This document shows, in pieces, positions 8,699-16,475 of a DNA stretch of 64,000 nucleotides. The notes beneath the pieces were generated by a model, which worked only from the letters and a program-made list of their open reading frames with translations, did not search any database and was not told where the DNA came from. Position 1 is the stretch's first letter; each line of letters begins with the position of its first letter. The position numbers were made by a program, and so were the translations under genes. The stretch covers positions 3,649-67,648 of the forward strand of contig CAYLHF010000018.1 of the NCBI GenBank assembly GCA_964383365.1, written 5' to 3'. The stretch is from CAYLHF01 sp964383365. Lineage in GTDB: Bacteria > Bacteroidota > Rhodothermia > Rhodothermales > UBA10348.

Positions 8699-10684
8699 TT
8701 AACCAAAAAGCATCATGGAGAGGATCAGGATTACTCCACACACGATGGCAGCAGCATAGGTTTGTACCTGCCCCGTCTGAAGGTATTTCAGAACGAAGCT
8801 GACACCTCTCGTCATAAAAGCGACACCGTTGACGATTCCGTCGACGACATATTTATCAAACGGAGCAAAGCCGCGTTCCGCGCTTCCAATGAGCGGTTTG
8901 ACGATCGCCCGGTCGTACGCTTCGTCCACGAAGTATTTATTTTTCCAAAGTGTGTAGAGCCGTCCGAAACGTGTTGACAGGGTTTCATCGAAAGCGAGCC
9001 CGTGCTCTGCATACCATTTCCAGGCCAGTCCTACCCCGGTGAGAGCAATCACAGAGCTCATCAGAATGAGGCCCCATTCAAGGGTTGCTGACACATGTCC
9101 CTCTTCGGCCAGTTCCGCTACCGGACCACCCCCGGATTCGCCCAGATAATGATGGATCAGATTCCAGTCACCATGCTGGATAACTGCCGGGATCCCCACA
9201 AATCCTGCGATCACCGATAATCCACCGAGAACCCAGAGAGGCGCGGTCATTTGCCACGGTGATTCTTTCGGCGTTATCCGATCTGAATGATTCCAGCGGG
9301 GTTTTCCTTCGAATGTGAGAACGTATGCTCGCGTCATATACACCGCCGTAAGGAACGCTGTAATAACACCGACGATCCATGCAAACAGTGCCGCATTGCT
9401 GGTACCAGATGCCTCGAAGGCTTTGAACAGAATTTCGTCTTTCGAGAAGAAGCCGGACATGAGCGGAATTCCGGATATCGCAAGGGTCGCAAGAAGAAAT
9501 GTGATACGGGTCGACGGCATGAATTTTTTTAATCCACCCATCGTTCGCATGTCCTGCGGATCGAACGTTTCTGTCTCTCCTTCGTGTTCGAGTTCATGCT
9601 GCACACCATGCATACCGGTAATGACACTTCCTGACCCGAGGAACAGGCATCCCTTGAAAAACGCATGTGTCATCACATGAAAAATCGCGACGAAGAAAGC
9701 ACCAACGCCGGATGCAACGAACATGTATCCCAGCTGAGACACGGTCGAATAGGCAAGCACCTTCTTGATGTCGTTTTGGGTGATGGCAATGGTAGCCGCC
9801 ATGATGGCCGTCAGGGCTCCGACGACGGCGATAAATGCCATGATCCCTTCCGCTGCCAGGACGATAGGAGACATTCTGGCAAGCAGGTACAGGCCACTCG
9901 TGACCATTGTGGCTGCGTGAATGAGCGCGGAAACGGGCGTGGGACCGGCCATGGCATCGGGCAACCACGTAAAAAGTGGGATCTGAGCACTCTTCCCTGT
10001 GGCACCCATAAACATGAGAAATACCGCCAGATACAGGGTGCCTTGCTCGATCGAGGGCCCCTGTTTCAGGAGGACATCGAAATCAAGACTTCCCACTTCA
10101 CGATAGAAGAAGAACATCGCCAGCAGGAAGGCGAAGTCTCCGACACGATTCATGATAAAGGCCTTGTTCGCTGCTGCACTGTTTTTCAGATCGGTATACC
10201 AGAATCCGATGAGCAGGTACGAACATAATCCAACGCCTTCCCAGCCCAGAAATAAAACGACCAGGTTATTCGCCAGCACCAGATTCAGCATGGCGAAGAT
10301 AAAGATGTTCAAATACGCAAAAAATCGCCAGAATCCATTGTCACCACGCATGTAGCCGACGGAATACAGGTGGATCAACCCCCCTACCCCTGTCACTACC
10401 AGGGTCATCAAGAGCGATAATTCGTCGATTCGATACTCGAATGCGACACGCAGATCTCCGGCCGACATCCATGTGAAAAAGTGAACGATGACCGGCTCTC
10501 CCGTGAAGGTCAGAAACAGATAGAGCGTCGCCAAAAACGGGAGGATGACTACGCCCGTGGCCACAGATCCGATCAGTCCTTCACGATTACGAAGACTCGG
10601 CACAAACAGTCCGACAGAACCGCAGAATGCAGCCCCTGCAAGTGGAAGGACGATAGTAAGGAGGACAAGAGAGGAAGGCTCCAT
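8699..10684 (-). CDS. nuoL: NADH-quinone oxidoreductase subunit L
   Basis: 661 residues. The largest antiporter-like subunit of complex I, with about 16 helices and the long C-terminal lateral helix that runs along the membrane arm. Seen motifs: LFLGWEGVGLCSYLLIGFWY (TM5 glutamate), GKSAQIPLFTWLPDAMAGPTPVSALIHAATMV (TM7 lysine and the P-loop-like PTPVSALIHAATMV signature) and NDIKKVLAYSTVSQLGYM. The C-terminal part contains FGRLYTLWKNKYFVDEAYDR, typical of NuoL. Downstream of nuoK by 54 bases and upstream of nuoM by 36. Confidence 0.97.
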   Translation of the reverse strand: MEPSSLVLLTIVLPLAGAAFCGSVGLFVPSLRNREGLIGSVATGVVILPFLATLYLFLTFTGEPVIVHFFTWMSAGDLRVAFEYRIDELSLLMTLVVTGVGGLIHLYSVGYMRGDNGFWRFFAYLNIFIFAMLNLVLANNLVVLFLGWEGVGLCSYLLIGFWYTDLKNSAAANKAFIMNRVGDFAFLLAMFFFYREVGSLDFDVLLKQGPSIEQGTLYLAVFLMFMGATGKSAQIPLFTWLPDAMAGPTPVSALIHAATMVTSGLYLLARMSPIVLAAEGIMAFIAVVGALTAIMAATIAITQNDIKKVLAYSTVSQLGYMFVASGVGAFFVAIFHVMTHAFFKGCLFLGSGSVITGMHGVQHELEHEGETETFDPQDMRTMGGLKKFMPSTRITFLLATLAISGIPLMSGFFSKDEILFKAFEASGTSNAALFAWIVGVITAFLTAVYMTRAYVLTFEGKPRWNHSDRITPKESPWQMTAPLWVLGGLSVIAGFVGIPAVIQHGDWNLIHHYLGESGGGPVAELAEEGHVSATLEWGLILMSSVIALTGVGLAWKWYAEHGLAFDETLSTRFGRLYTLWKNKYFVDEAYDRAIVKPLIGSAERGFAPFDKYVVDGIVNGVAFMTRGVSFVLKYLQTGQVQTYAAAIVCGVILILSMMLFG

Positions 10685-10738
10685 GTAGTATACTGTCTTT
10701 CAGATGGAGAGCTGTTTTGGTAGGTCGGCGCGGTCCGG

Positions 10739-11044
10739 TCAGTACTTGAAGAGATTGAACTCGGAAACATCGACGGTCGACTTTCCCCGGAAAAGAGCAA
10801 TGATGATTGCCAGACCCACAGCGGCTTCCGCTGCAGCAACTGACATGACGAAAAAAACCAGAATCTGCCCGGAAGGATCTCCCAGAGACTGACTGAATGA
10901 GACCAGCGTCAGATTCACCGCATTCAGCATCAGTTCGACAGACATCAATATGACAATGGCATTTCTTCTGAAAAGAACGCCGAGCACGCCGATCACGAAC
11001 AGGATCGCGCCAAGCGTGAGGTACCAGTTGATTGTGAGTTCCAT
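10739..11044 (-). CDS. nuoK: NADH-quinone oxidoreductase subunit K
   Basis: 101 residues, three membrane helices, the normal size for NuoK (MrpC-like). Links quinone reduction to the first proton channel of complex I. Glu37 (MSVELMLNAVNL) and Glu73 (AAAEAAVGLAI) correspond to the essential Glu36 and Glu72 of the Escherichia coli subunit. The start is ATG at 11044, 30 bases after the nuoJ stop. Confidence 0.97.
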   Translation of the reverse strand: MELTINWYLTLGAILFVIGVLGVLFRRNAIVILMSVELMLNAVNLTLVSFSQSLGDPSGQILVFFVMSVAAAEAAVGLAIIIALFRGKSTVDVSEFNLFKY

Positions 11045-11074
11045 GTATTGCGTGGGATTCTCTTGGACCCGGAT

Positions 11075-11584
11075 TCAGATAGGTTTCTTTCGCGCGATTA
11101 TCACGGCTCCAACCGTGGCCGCCAGAAGCAGGACCCCGATAACCTCGAGGGCTATGGCATACTGCGTGAACAGCGCGTCGGAGAGCGTGGCCACCGATCC
11201 ATTCGACGCTGCGACCTCCAGTGAAACCGGTGCCGGAAGTACATCCAGGCCAGATGCGATGGAGAACGTCAGCAGAGCGAGTACTCCCATACCGAGTGCA
11301 AATCCAAACACGCGGCGCCATTCGATCCGGCGAATGTCCGGCAGGGCGGCCAGGTTCAACAGCATGATGACGAACAGGAAAAGAACCATGATTGCGCCGG
11401 CATATACGAGAACCTGCACCACGGAGATGAACGACGCGTTCAGGGTCAGATACAGGCCTGCAACGCAGAACAGATTCAGTATGAGCCAGAGAGCGCTCGT
11501 TACCGGATTTCTCGAGATGAGCATACCCAGAGAGGCAGCGATTGCCACGATGGCGAGAATGAAAAAAACGATCTGAGCAGCCAT
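11075..11584 (-). CDS. nuoJ: NADH-quinone oxidoreductase subunit J
   Basis: 169 residues, about five membrane helices. MrpC/MrpD-adjacent subunit of complex I, whose third helix (here VYAGAIMVLFLFVIMLLNL) can switch between alpha and pi-bulge form during turnover. It is the first gene of this nuo block: upstream is a divergent MATE gene, not nuoI. The genes for the peripheral arm and NuoH must therefore lie elsewhere, so the complex I genes of this genome are split into at least two loci. Confidence 0.95.
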   Translation of the reverse strand: MAAQIVFFILAIVAIAASLGMLISRNPVTSALWLILNLFCVAGLYLTLNASFISVVQVLVYAGAIMVLFLFVIMLLNLAALPDIRRIEWRRVFGFALGMGVLALLTFSIASGLDVLPAPVSLEVAASNGSVATLSDALFTQYAIALEVIGVLLLAATVGAVIIARKKPI

Positions 11585-11801
11585 GCAGAGATTTTTCCGA
11601 TCGTGAGACGAGAGGAATATTTCGGTTCGGACTCGTTGAGACCGGCGCCCAAATTAGACATTGCCGGTGCATCCGGCAAGAAAAGATACCGTAAAGACAA
11701 CGGCCAAATCGCACTTCCTTGGAGCTTCCCCCAATTTCTTATCATAGGCCTTGTCTCGGTATCGTGAGACGCTACCTCAATTCTTCTGTATATACGCGTC
11801 G
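11585..11801. promoter_or_regulatory. Divergent intergenic region between nuoJ and the MATE gene, with repeated GAGACG boxes
   Basis: 217 bases between two outward-facing starts, so it should hold promoters for both. The 11-mer ATCGTGAGACG occurs twice in the same orientation, at 11600-11610 and 11761-11771. The second copy is also the right half of an interrupted dyad GTCTC-N8-GAGAC at 11753-11770. I could not identify a convincing -35/-10 pair for either gene. The dyad lies about 30 to 50 bases before the MATE start codon, where a repressor operator would be placed; this is inference. Confidence 0.3.
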
Positions 11802-13205
11802 ATGACAGATTCCCGAACGGATATTTCCTTCTTCAAGTCGATTACCGAAGCACTCAGAGGTATTCCCCACGATTACACGAGCGGCAGCCTGTACCGGGCC
11901 GTAATCGTGCTTTCCGTTCCGATGGTCCTCGAGATGCTGATGCAGTCGGTTTTCGAGGTTGTAGACATATACTTTGTTGGTAGAATAAGTGCAGATGCCG
12001 TTGCAGCCGTTGGACTTACTGCATCGATGATTATTCTGATTTTCGCCGTGGGTCTGGGAATCAGCCTCGCTGCGACGGCGATGGTTGCTCGTAGAATCGG
12101 AGAAAATGATCCGGATTCTGCTGCTCGTGTCACGGGTCAGGCGACCATTGCCAGTATCGCCTGTTCGATTCCGGTTGGTTTTCTCGCTGTTCTTTTCTCC
12201 GGTGATCTGCTGTCCATGATGGGTGGTACATCGACTGTCATTGAGTTGGGTCGCGGTTATACAGCAATCCTTATCGGTGGCAACATCACGATTCTACTCT
12301 TATTTCTTTTCAACGCAGTCTTTCGCGGGGCAGGCGACCCCGGTCTGGCGATGCGTGCACTCTGGTTGGCAAACATCTTGAATATTATTCTGGATCCGAT
12401 GTTTATTTTTGGATTCGGACCGATTCCCGAGATGGGGGTAACGGGAGCGGCGATCGCGACAACGATAGGAAGAGCCATCGGAGTGATGTATCAGGTCTGG
12501 ATGCTCTCGACCGGGAAATCCAGGGTGCGACTACGGATTTCCCATCTCCGTTTGGATCGTGAGTTGATGCGTCCGCTATTGAGAGTTTCAGGGCCAGGTA
12601 TGGTTCAATATCTCATTGGTACCGCGTCGTGGCTGGCACTGATGAGAATCATGGCAATGTTCGGTAGTGCGTCTCTGGCAGGCTATACGATTGCCATCCG
12701 AATTATTGTGTTTGCGTTGCTTCCGGCGTGGGGTATGGCCAATGCTGCCGCAACGATGGTCGGGCAGAATCTCGGAGCGTTACAACCGGGTCGAGCCGAA
12801 AAAGCGGTCTGGATCTGTTCCGGTATCGCCGCGGTCTCACTGGCCGTGTTGGGTGCCCTTGTATGGGTGGATGCTTCGTTGATCGTTTCGTTTTTTTCGG
12901 AAGATCCGGAAGTGATTCGTGTCGGAGTCAGATGTTTGCGTATTGTGACGCTGTTTTATCCGGTCTGGGCGCTTGGAATGGTGACGGTCCAGGCATTTAA
13001 TGGCGCAGGTGATACGATGACTCCGACCTGGATTAATCTGGTCAGTTTCTGGGTGATTCAGATTCCGCTGGCGTGGATATTCGCGGCGAGTATGTCACTG
13101 GGGGAGGATGGCATATTCTGGGCGATTGCCCTGGCGCAAACGACGATGGCAGTCATGGCGGGCGTGTTGTTCAAGCGGGGGACATGGAAGGAAACTCATG
13201 TGTAG
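11802..13205 (+). CDS. MATE-family efflux transporter
   Basis: 467 residues from the ATG at 11802 (an earlier ATG at 11751 adds a poorly conserved tail). Twelve predicted helices in two similar halves. The N half reads LSVPMVLEMLMQSVFEVVDIYFVGRISADAVAAVGL, the standard MATE opening, and the C half has LPAWGMANAAATMVGQNLGALQPGRAEKAV and NGAGDTMTP. Such proteins export cationic drugs, metabolites or flavin-like compounds in exchange for Na+ or H+. The stop overlaps the next gene's start by 8 bases, so the two are translationally coupled. The substrate cannot be read from the sequence. Confidence 0.92.
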   Translation: MTDSRTDISFFKSITEALRGIPHDYTSGSLYRAVIVLSVPMVLEMLMQSVFEVVDIYFVGRISADAVAAVGLTASMIILIFAVGLGISLAATAMVARRIGENDPDSAARVTGQATIASIACSIPVGFLAVLFSGDLLSMMGGTSTVIELGRGYTAILIGGNITILLLFLFNAVFRGAGDPGLAMRALWLANILNIILDPMFIFGFGPIPEMGVTGAAIATTIGRAIGVMYQVWMLSTGKSRVRLRISHLRLDRELMRPLLRVSGPGMVQYLIGTASWLALMRIMAMFGSASLAGYTIAIRIIVFALLPAWGMANAAATMVGQNLGALQPGRAEKAVWICSGIAAVSLAVLGALVWVDASLIVSFFSEDPEVIRVGVRCLRIVTLFYPVWALGMVTVQAFNGAGDTMTPTWINLVSFWVIQIPLAWIFAASMSLGEDGIFWAIALAQTTMAVMAGVLFKRGTWKETHV

Positions 13206-14682
13206 CAGTGAAACCAGAGAATGGGTACTGGGCGAATTTGGAGACCCGTCTCGTCTTTCGACGGTGATCCGGACGATTCAACCCGGGGTGAATGCCGATG
13301 AGATTTCGTTGCGGCTGGCGCGCGCGGCGAGGCGTCTGCTCGATTCGAATGCGTCAACCGCGCGCGCCGTAGGTCTGTACGTTCCCGGCAGAATAGAGAT
13401 GCTTGGGAAACACACCGATTATGCTGGCGGGACCAGTTTGACGTGTGCGTCCACCAAAGCTTTCACCGCCGTAGCGACCGAGACGGACGAGCCGGGACTC
13501 CGACTAGAGGATGAGTCCACCGGCAATCAATCATTTATATCGTATCAGTCGATCCACGGTAAGAATCCCGAGTCATGGGCGTTGTATCCTGCTGTCGTTG
13601 TACGTCGGGCCGTCTCCATTTTCGGGTCCTTCGGTCGAGGCGTGTCCATTGTTTTCTCCAGCGATATCCCCCGCGCATCGGGACTGAGTAGTTCAAGCGC
13701 TTTCGTAGTCACCGTGTGGCTGGCACTCGATGGGATCCTGGGTCTTGGTTCCAGACCTGAATTCACACAGGTGGTCCGGAGCGGGGAGGATTTTTCGGAT
13801 TTTCTCGGTGCCGTTGAAAGCGGGAACGACTTCGGAGCCTTCCGAGGGGTGACAGGTGTCGGAACGCAAGGGGGAAGCCAGGATCACACGGCCGTATTGT
13901 ATTCCCGTGCAGGTCGAGTTTCCCTTTATGAATACAGGCCACTCAGGAAGAGCGCGGAATACCATCTTCCTGACGGATACGAATTCGTCATCGCATCGAG
14001 CGGGGTCAAGGCCAGAAAAGCACTGGGTGCAAAAAAAGAGTACAATCGGGCCGTGGATTTGGCGCTCCTCGCCAAGTCTCACTGGTCGGGAGAATCGGCC
14101 ACACTTCGGGACGTCGTGACGTCCCCCGATTTTTCAGTGCAACGGTTGAGATCCCGTCTGGTGGCGGGCGGTCTTGATTTGCTACTTGTAGACGCTGTCA
14201 TGGAACGCGTACGCCAGTTCAAGGAAGAAGTATTCGACATTATTCCGGCCGCAACAATGGCCCTTCGAGAGGGAGACATGACTGGTTTCGGAGAGGCCGT
14301 ACGTCAATCGCAGCAAAATGCAGATGACTATCTCGGGAATCAGGTTCCTGAAACCCGGTTTCTGGCTTCAGTCGCCACGGAACTCGGTGCGGTTGCCGCG
14401 TCGTCGTTCGGAGCGGGCTTCGGAGGATCGGTGTGGGCTCTGGTCAGGGCCGGTGACACGCACACATTCATTCGCGAATGGATGTCCAGATATGGCAACA
14501 AGCATCCAGACCGATTACGGCGTGCCTTTTTCTTTCCGGACCACGCCGGACCGGGGGCTCTTGTTGTCGGTATTGATCCCTTACTCAAACTTCAGACGAG
14601 GCCAGAGAACCCGTATCGCACCAAATCCCAGAGCCGCAATTCCCATCATCAGGACGGAAAGACCGGTCTGACCGTAGAGTAG
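13198..14682 (+). CDS. GHMP-family sugar kinase resembling galactokinase
   Basis: 494 residues from the ATG at 13198, which overlaps the MATE stop (ATGTGTAG) and has a good ribosome site (GGAAGGAAA). All three GHMP motifs are visible: the sugar-binding GRIEMLGKHTDYAGG near 65-80, the ATP loop PRASGLSSSSAFVV, and the C-terminal SSFGAGFGGSVWALV. In true galactokinases the first motif is GEHTDYNxG; here the sugar-contacting Glu is Lys, so the substrate may not be galactose. It is longer than the usual 380 to 400 residues. The last 34 or so codons read through the end of the convergent symporter gene and look non-conserved. A sugar-phosphorylating role with the neighbouring symporter is plausible inference. 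Confidence 0.82.
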   Translation: MCSSETREWVLGEFGDPSRLSTVIRTIQPGVNADEISLRLARAARRLLDSNASTARAVGLYVPGRIEMLGKHTDYAGGTSLTCASTKAFTAVATETDEPGLRLEDESTGNQSFISYQSIHGKNPESWALYPAVVVRRAVSIFGSFGRGVSIVFSSDIPRASGLSSSSAFVVTVWLALDGILGLGSRPEFTQVVRSGEDFSDFLGAVESGNDFGAFRGVTGVGTQGGSQDHTAVLYSRAGRVSLYEYRPLRKSAEYHLPDGYEFVIASSGVKARKALGAKKEYNRAVDLALLAKSHWSGESATLRDVVTSPDFSVQRLRSRLVAGGLDLLLVDAVMERVRQFKEEVFDIIPAATMALREGDMTGFGEAVRQSQQNADDYLGNQVPETRFLASVATELGAVAASSFGAGFGGSVWALVRAGDTHTFIREWMSRYGNKHPDRLRRAFFFPDHAGPGALVVGIDPLLKLQTRPENPYRTKSQSRNSHHQDGKTGLTVE

Positions 14683-16371
14683 ATAACCCGTCGCAAACAG
14701 CGAGGAATAAATGGCCACGGCCCCTGCGACCGTTGCCAGGATGCCAAACGGCAGGTCAGAGCCAGCTTCGGATGCCACACTGGTATCCTCTCCAGCCTGG
14801 TTGTCGGGTCCGGAATCGAATGAACGCCAACCCGGGCCGCCGGCACGTATACGATTATTGAATGCTTCCAGGACAGCCCTGTCCGTCGGTGCGGTACTGA
14901 ACGCCACGACTACCCAGGCCAGCGTTGTCACGAAAACACCGACGAGCAATTGCTGCCACGAGGCCAGTCCGAAACCGTGACCGATGGTAAGCACGACGGC
15001 TATGCCGAACGAGATAATCATGGCCGTCAGTTCCGCCCAGGCGTTGATGCGCCACCAGAACCATCTCAGTATGAATAGGAGACCCGTCCCCGCTCCAATC
15101 TGGAGTACAATATTAAACACTTGCAGGGCATTTTCCAGGAACAGTGCCAGCGTACAGGCAACGATCATCAACACGATCGTAGTCACTCGGCCAGCCCAGA
15201 CCTGTTGTTTTTCTGTTGCATCGGGGTTGACAAACCGATGGTACAGGTCATTCACGATGATCGAAGAACCCCAGTTTACCTGGGTGGACATGGTAGACAT
15301 ATAGGCAGCGGCCAGCGACGTGACGACGAGTCCCAGAAGGCCGCTGGGCAGGTAGGTCATCATCGCGGGGTAGGCCAGATCATTCCTGACCTGCTCGACC
15401 GGTACGGCCGGAAATCGTGCGCCGATGGAGGCCAGATCTGGAAACACGATCATGGAGGCGAGTGCCACGAGTATCCACGGCCACGGGCGAAGTGCGTAGT
15501 GTAGACCATTGAAAAGGAGGGTCGCACCGACGGCGTGTTTCTCGTCTCTGGCAGAGAGCATGCGCTGTACGATATACCCACCACCGCCAGGTTCGGCTCC
15601 CGGATAATAGGCGGCCCACCACTGGACGGCCAGTGGAATGACAAATATGGGCACGATCACATCCATCGACATGGTGTCAAATGATGGCAGGAAACTCAAT
15701 GACGCTCTAACATTTTCGTTCGCCAACAGGCCGGAAAGACCACCGATTTCCGGCATATTCAGAATGTAGACGGTGGCCCAGATCGATCCGATCATCGCCA
15801 TTGCGAACTGTAGCAGGTCGGTCAGCACGACCCCCCGGAGGCCACCAAGAGCACTGTAGACCATCGTAATCGTTGCGGCAATCACCACCGTCTGAATGGG
15901 TGTCCAATTCATCATCACCGCTCCAATCTTTATGGCTGCGAGTGTGACCGAGGCCATGATGATGATATTGAATAGAATCCCGAGGTAGACGGCACGAAAT
16001 CCGCGCAGAAACGCTGCGATTTTTCCGGAATAACGGAGTTCGTAGAATTCTACGTCCGTCAGAACACCTGACCGTCGCCAAAGACGTGCATACAGGAATA
16101 CGGTGAGCATCCCGGTCAGCAGAAATGCCCACCAGGTCCAATTGCCCATGACACCCTGCCCCCGTACCAGGTCCGTGACGAGATTGGGTGTGTCGGTCGA
16201 AAACGTCGTCGCCACCATCGAAATACCCAGCAACCACCAGGGCATGGACCGACCACCCAGAAAAAAAGAGCTGAAACTCTTACCCGATTTTCCGGAAACG
16301 GACAGTCCGATGATGAGGGACACGGCAAAGAATGCCCCCATGATCACCCAGTCTACAGTAGATAAGTGCAT
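14581..16371 (-). CDS. Sodium:solute symporter, SSS family
   Basis: 596 residues from the ATG at 16371; a TTG two codons earlier is less likely. About 13 to 15 membrane helices. It opens with STVDWVIMGAFFAVSLIIGL and FFLGGRSMPWWLLGISMVATTFSTDTPNLVTDLV, the usual SSS start with the unwound first helix. The GAEPGGGGYIVQRMLSARDEKHAVGATLLFNGLHYALRPWPW region and the long C-terminus resemble the Na+/sugar (SGLT-like) branch. It probably imports a sugar or organic acid with Na+. The gene is convergent with the sugar kinase (102-base overlap) and divergent from pabBC. Confidence 0.9.
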   Translation of the reverse strand: MHLSTVDWVIMGAFFAVSLIIGLSVSGKSGKSFSSFFLGGRSMPWWLLGISMVATTFSTDTPNLVTDLVRGQGVMGNWTWWAFLLTGMLTVFLYARLWRRSGVLTDVEFYELRYSGKIAAFLRGFRAVYLGILFNIIIMASVTLAAIKIGAVMMNWTPIQTVVIAATITMVYSALGGLRGVVLTDLLQFAMAMIGSIWATVYILNMPEIGGLSGLLANENVRASLSFLPSFDTMSMDVIVPIFVIPLAVQWWAAYYPGAEPGGGGYIVQRMLSARDEKHAVGATLLFNGLHYALRPWPWILVALASMIVFPDLASIGARFPAVPVEQVRNDLAYPAMMTYLPSGLLGLVVTSLAAAYMSTMSTQVNWGSSIIVNDLYHRFVNPDATEKQQVWAGRVTTIVLMIVACTLALFLENALQVFNIVLQIGAGTGLLFILRWFWWRINAWAELTAMIISFGIAVVLTIGHGFGLASWQQLLVGVFVTTLAWVVVAFSTAPTDRAVLEAFNNRIRAGGPGWRSFDSGPDNQAGEDTSVASEAGSDLPFGILATVAGAVAIYSSLFATGYLLYGQTGLSVLMMGIAALGFGAIRVLWPRLKFE

Positions 16372-16475
16372 GGACAAAAATGTTGATGGTCGAAACTCCG
16401 CTTGAAGGTAGGTATTCGATTCCAGTCAAACACCCTGTGGCGACGGACGTACCACTCGAGTCCCCGGAAGTATTT

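Noticed and set aside
10587..11714. 375-codon frame opposite/over nuoK and nuoJ in another frame
   Set aside because: Arg/His/Cys-rich shadow of two well-identified complex I genes.
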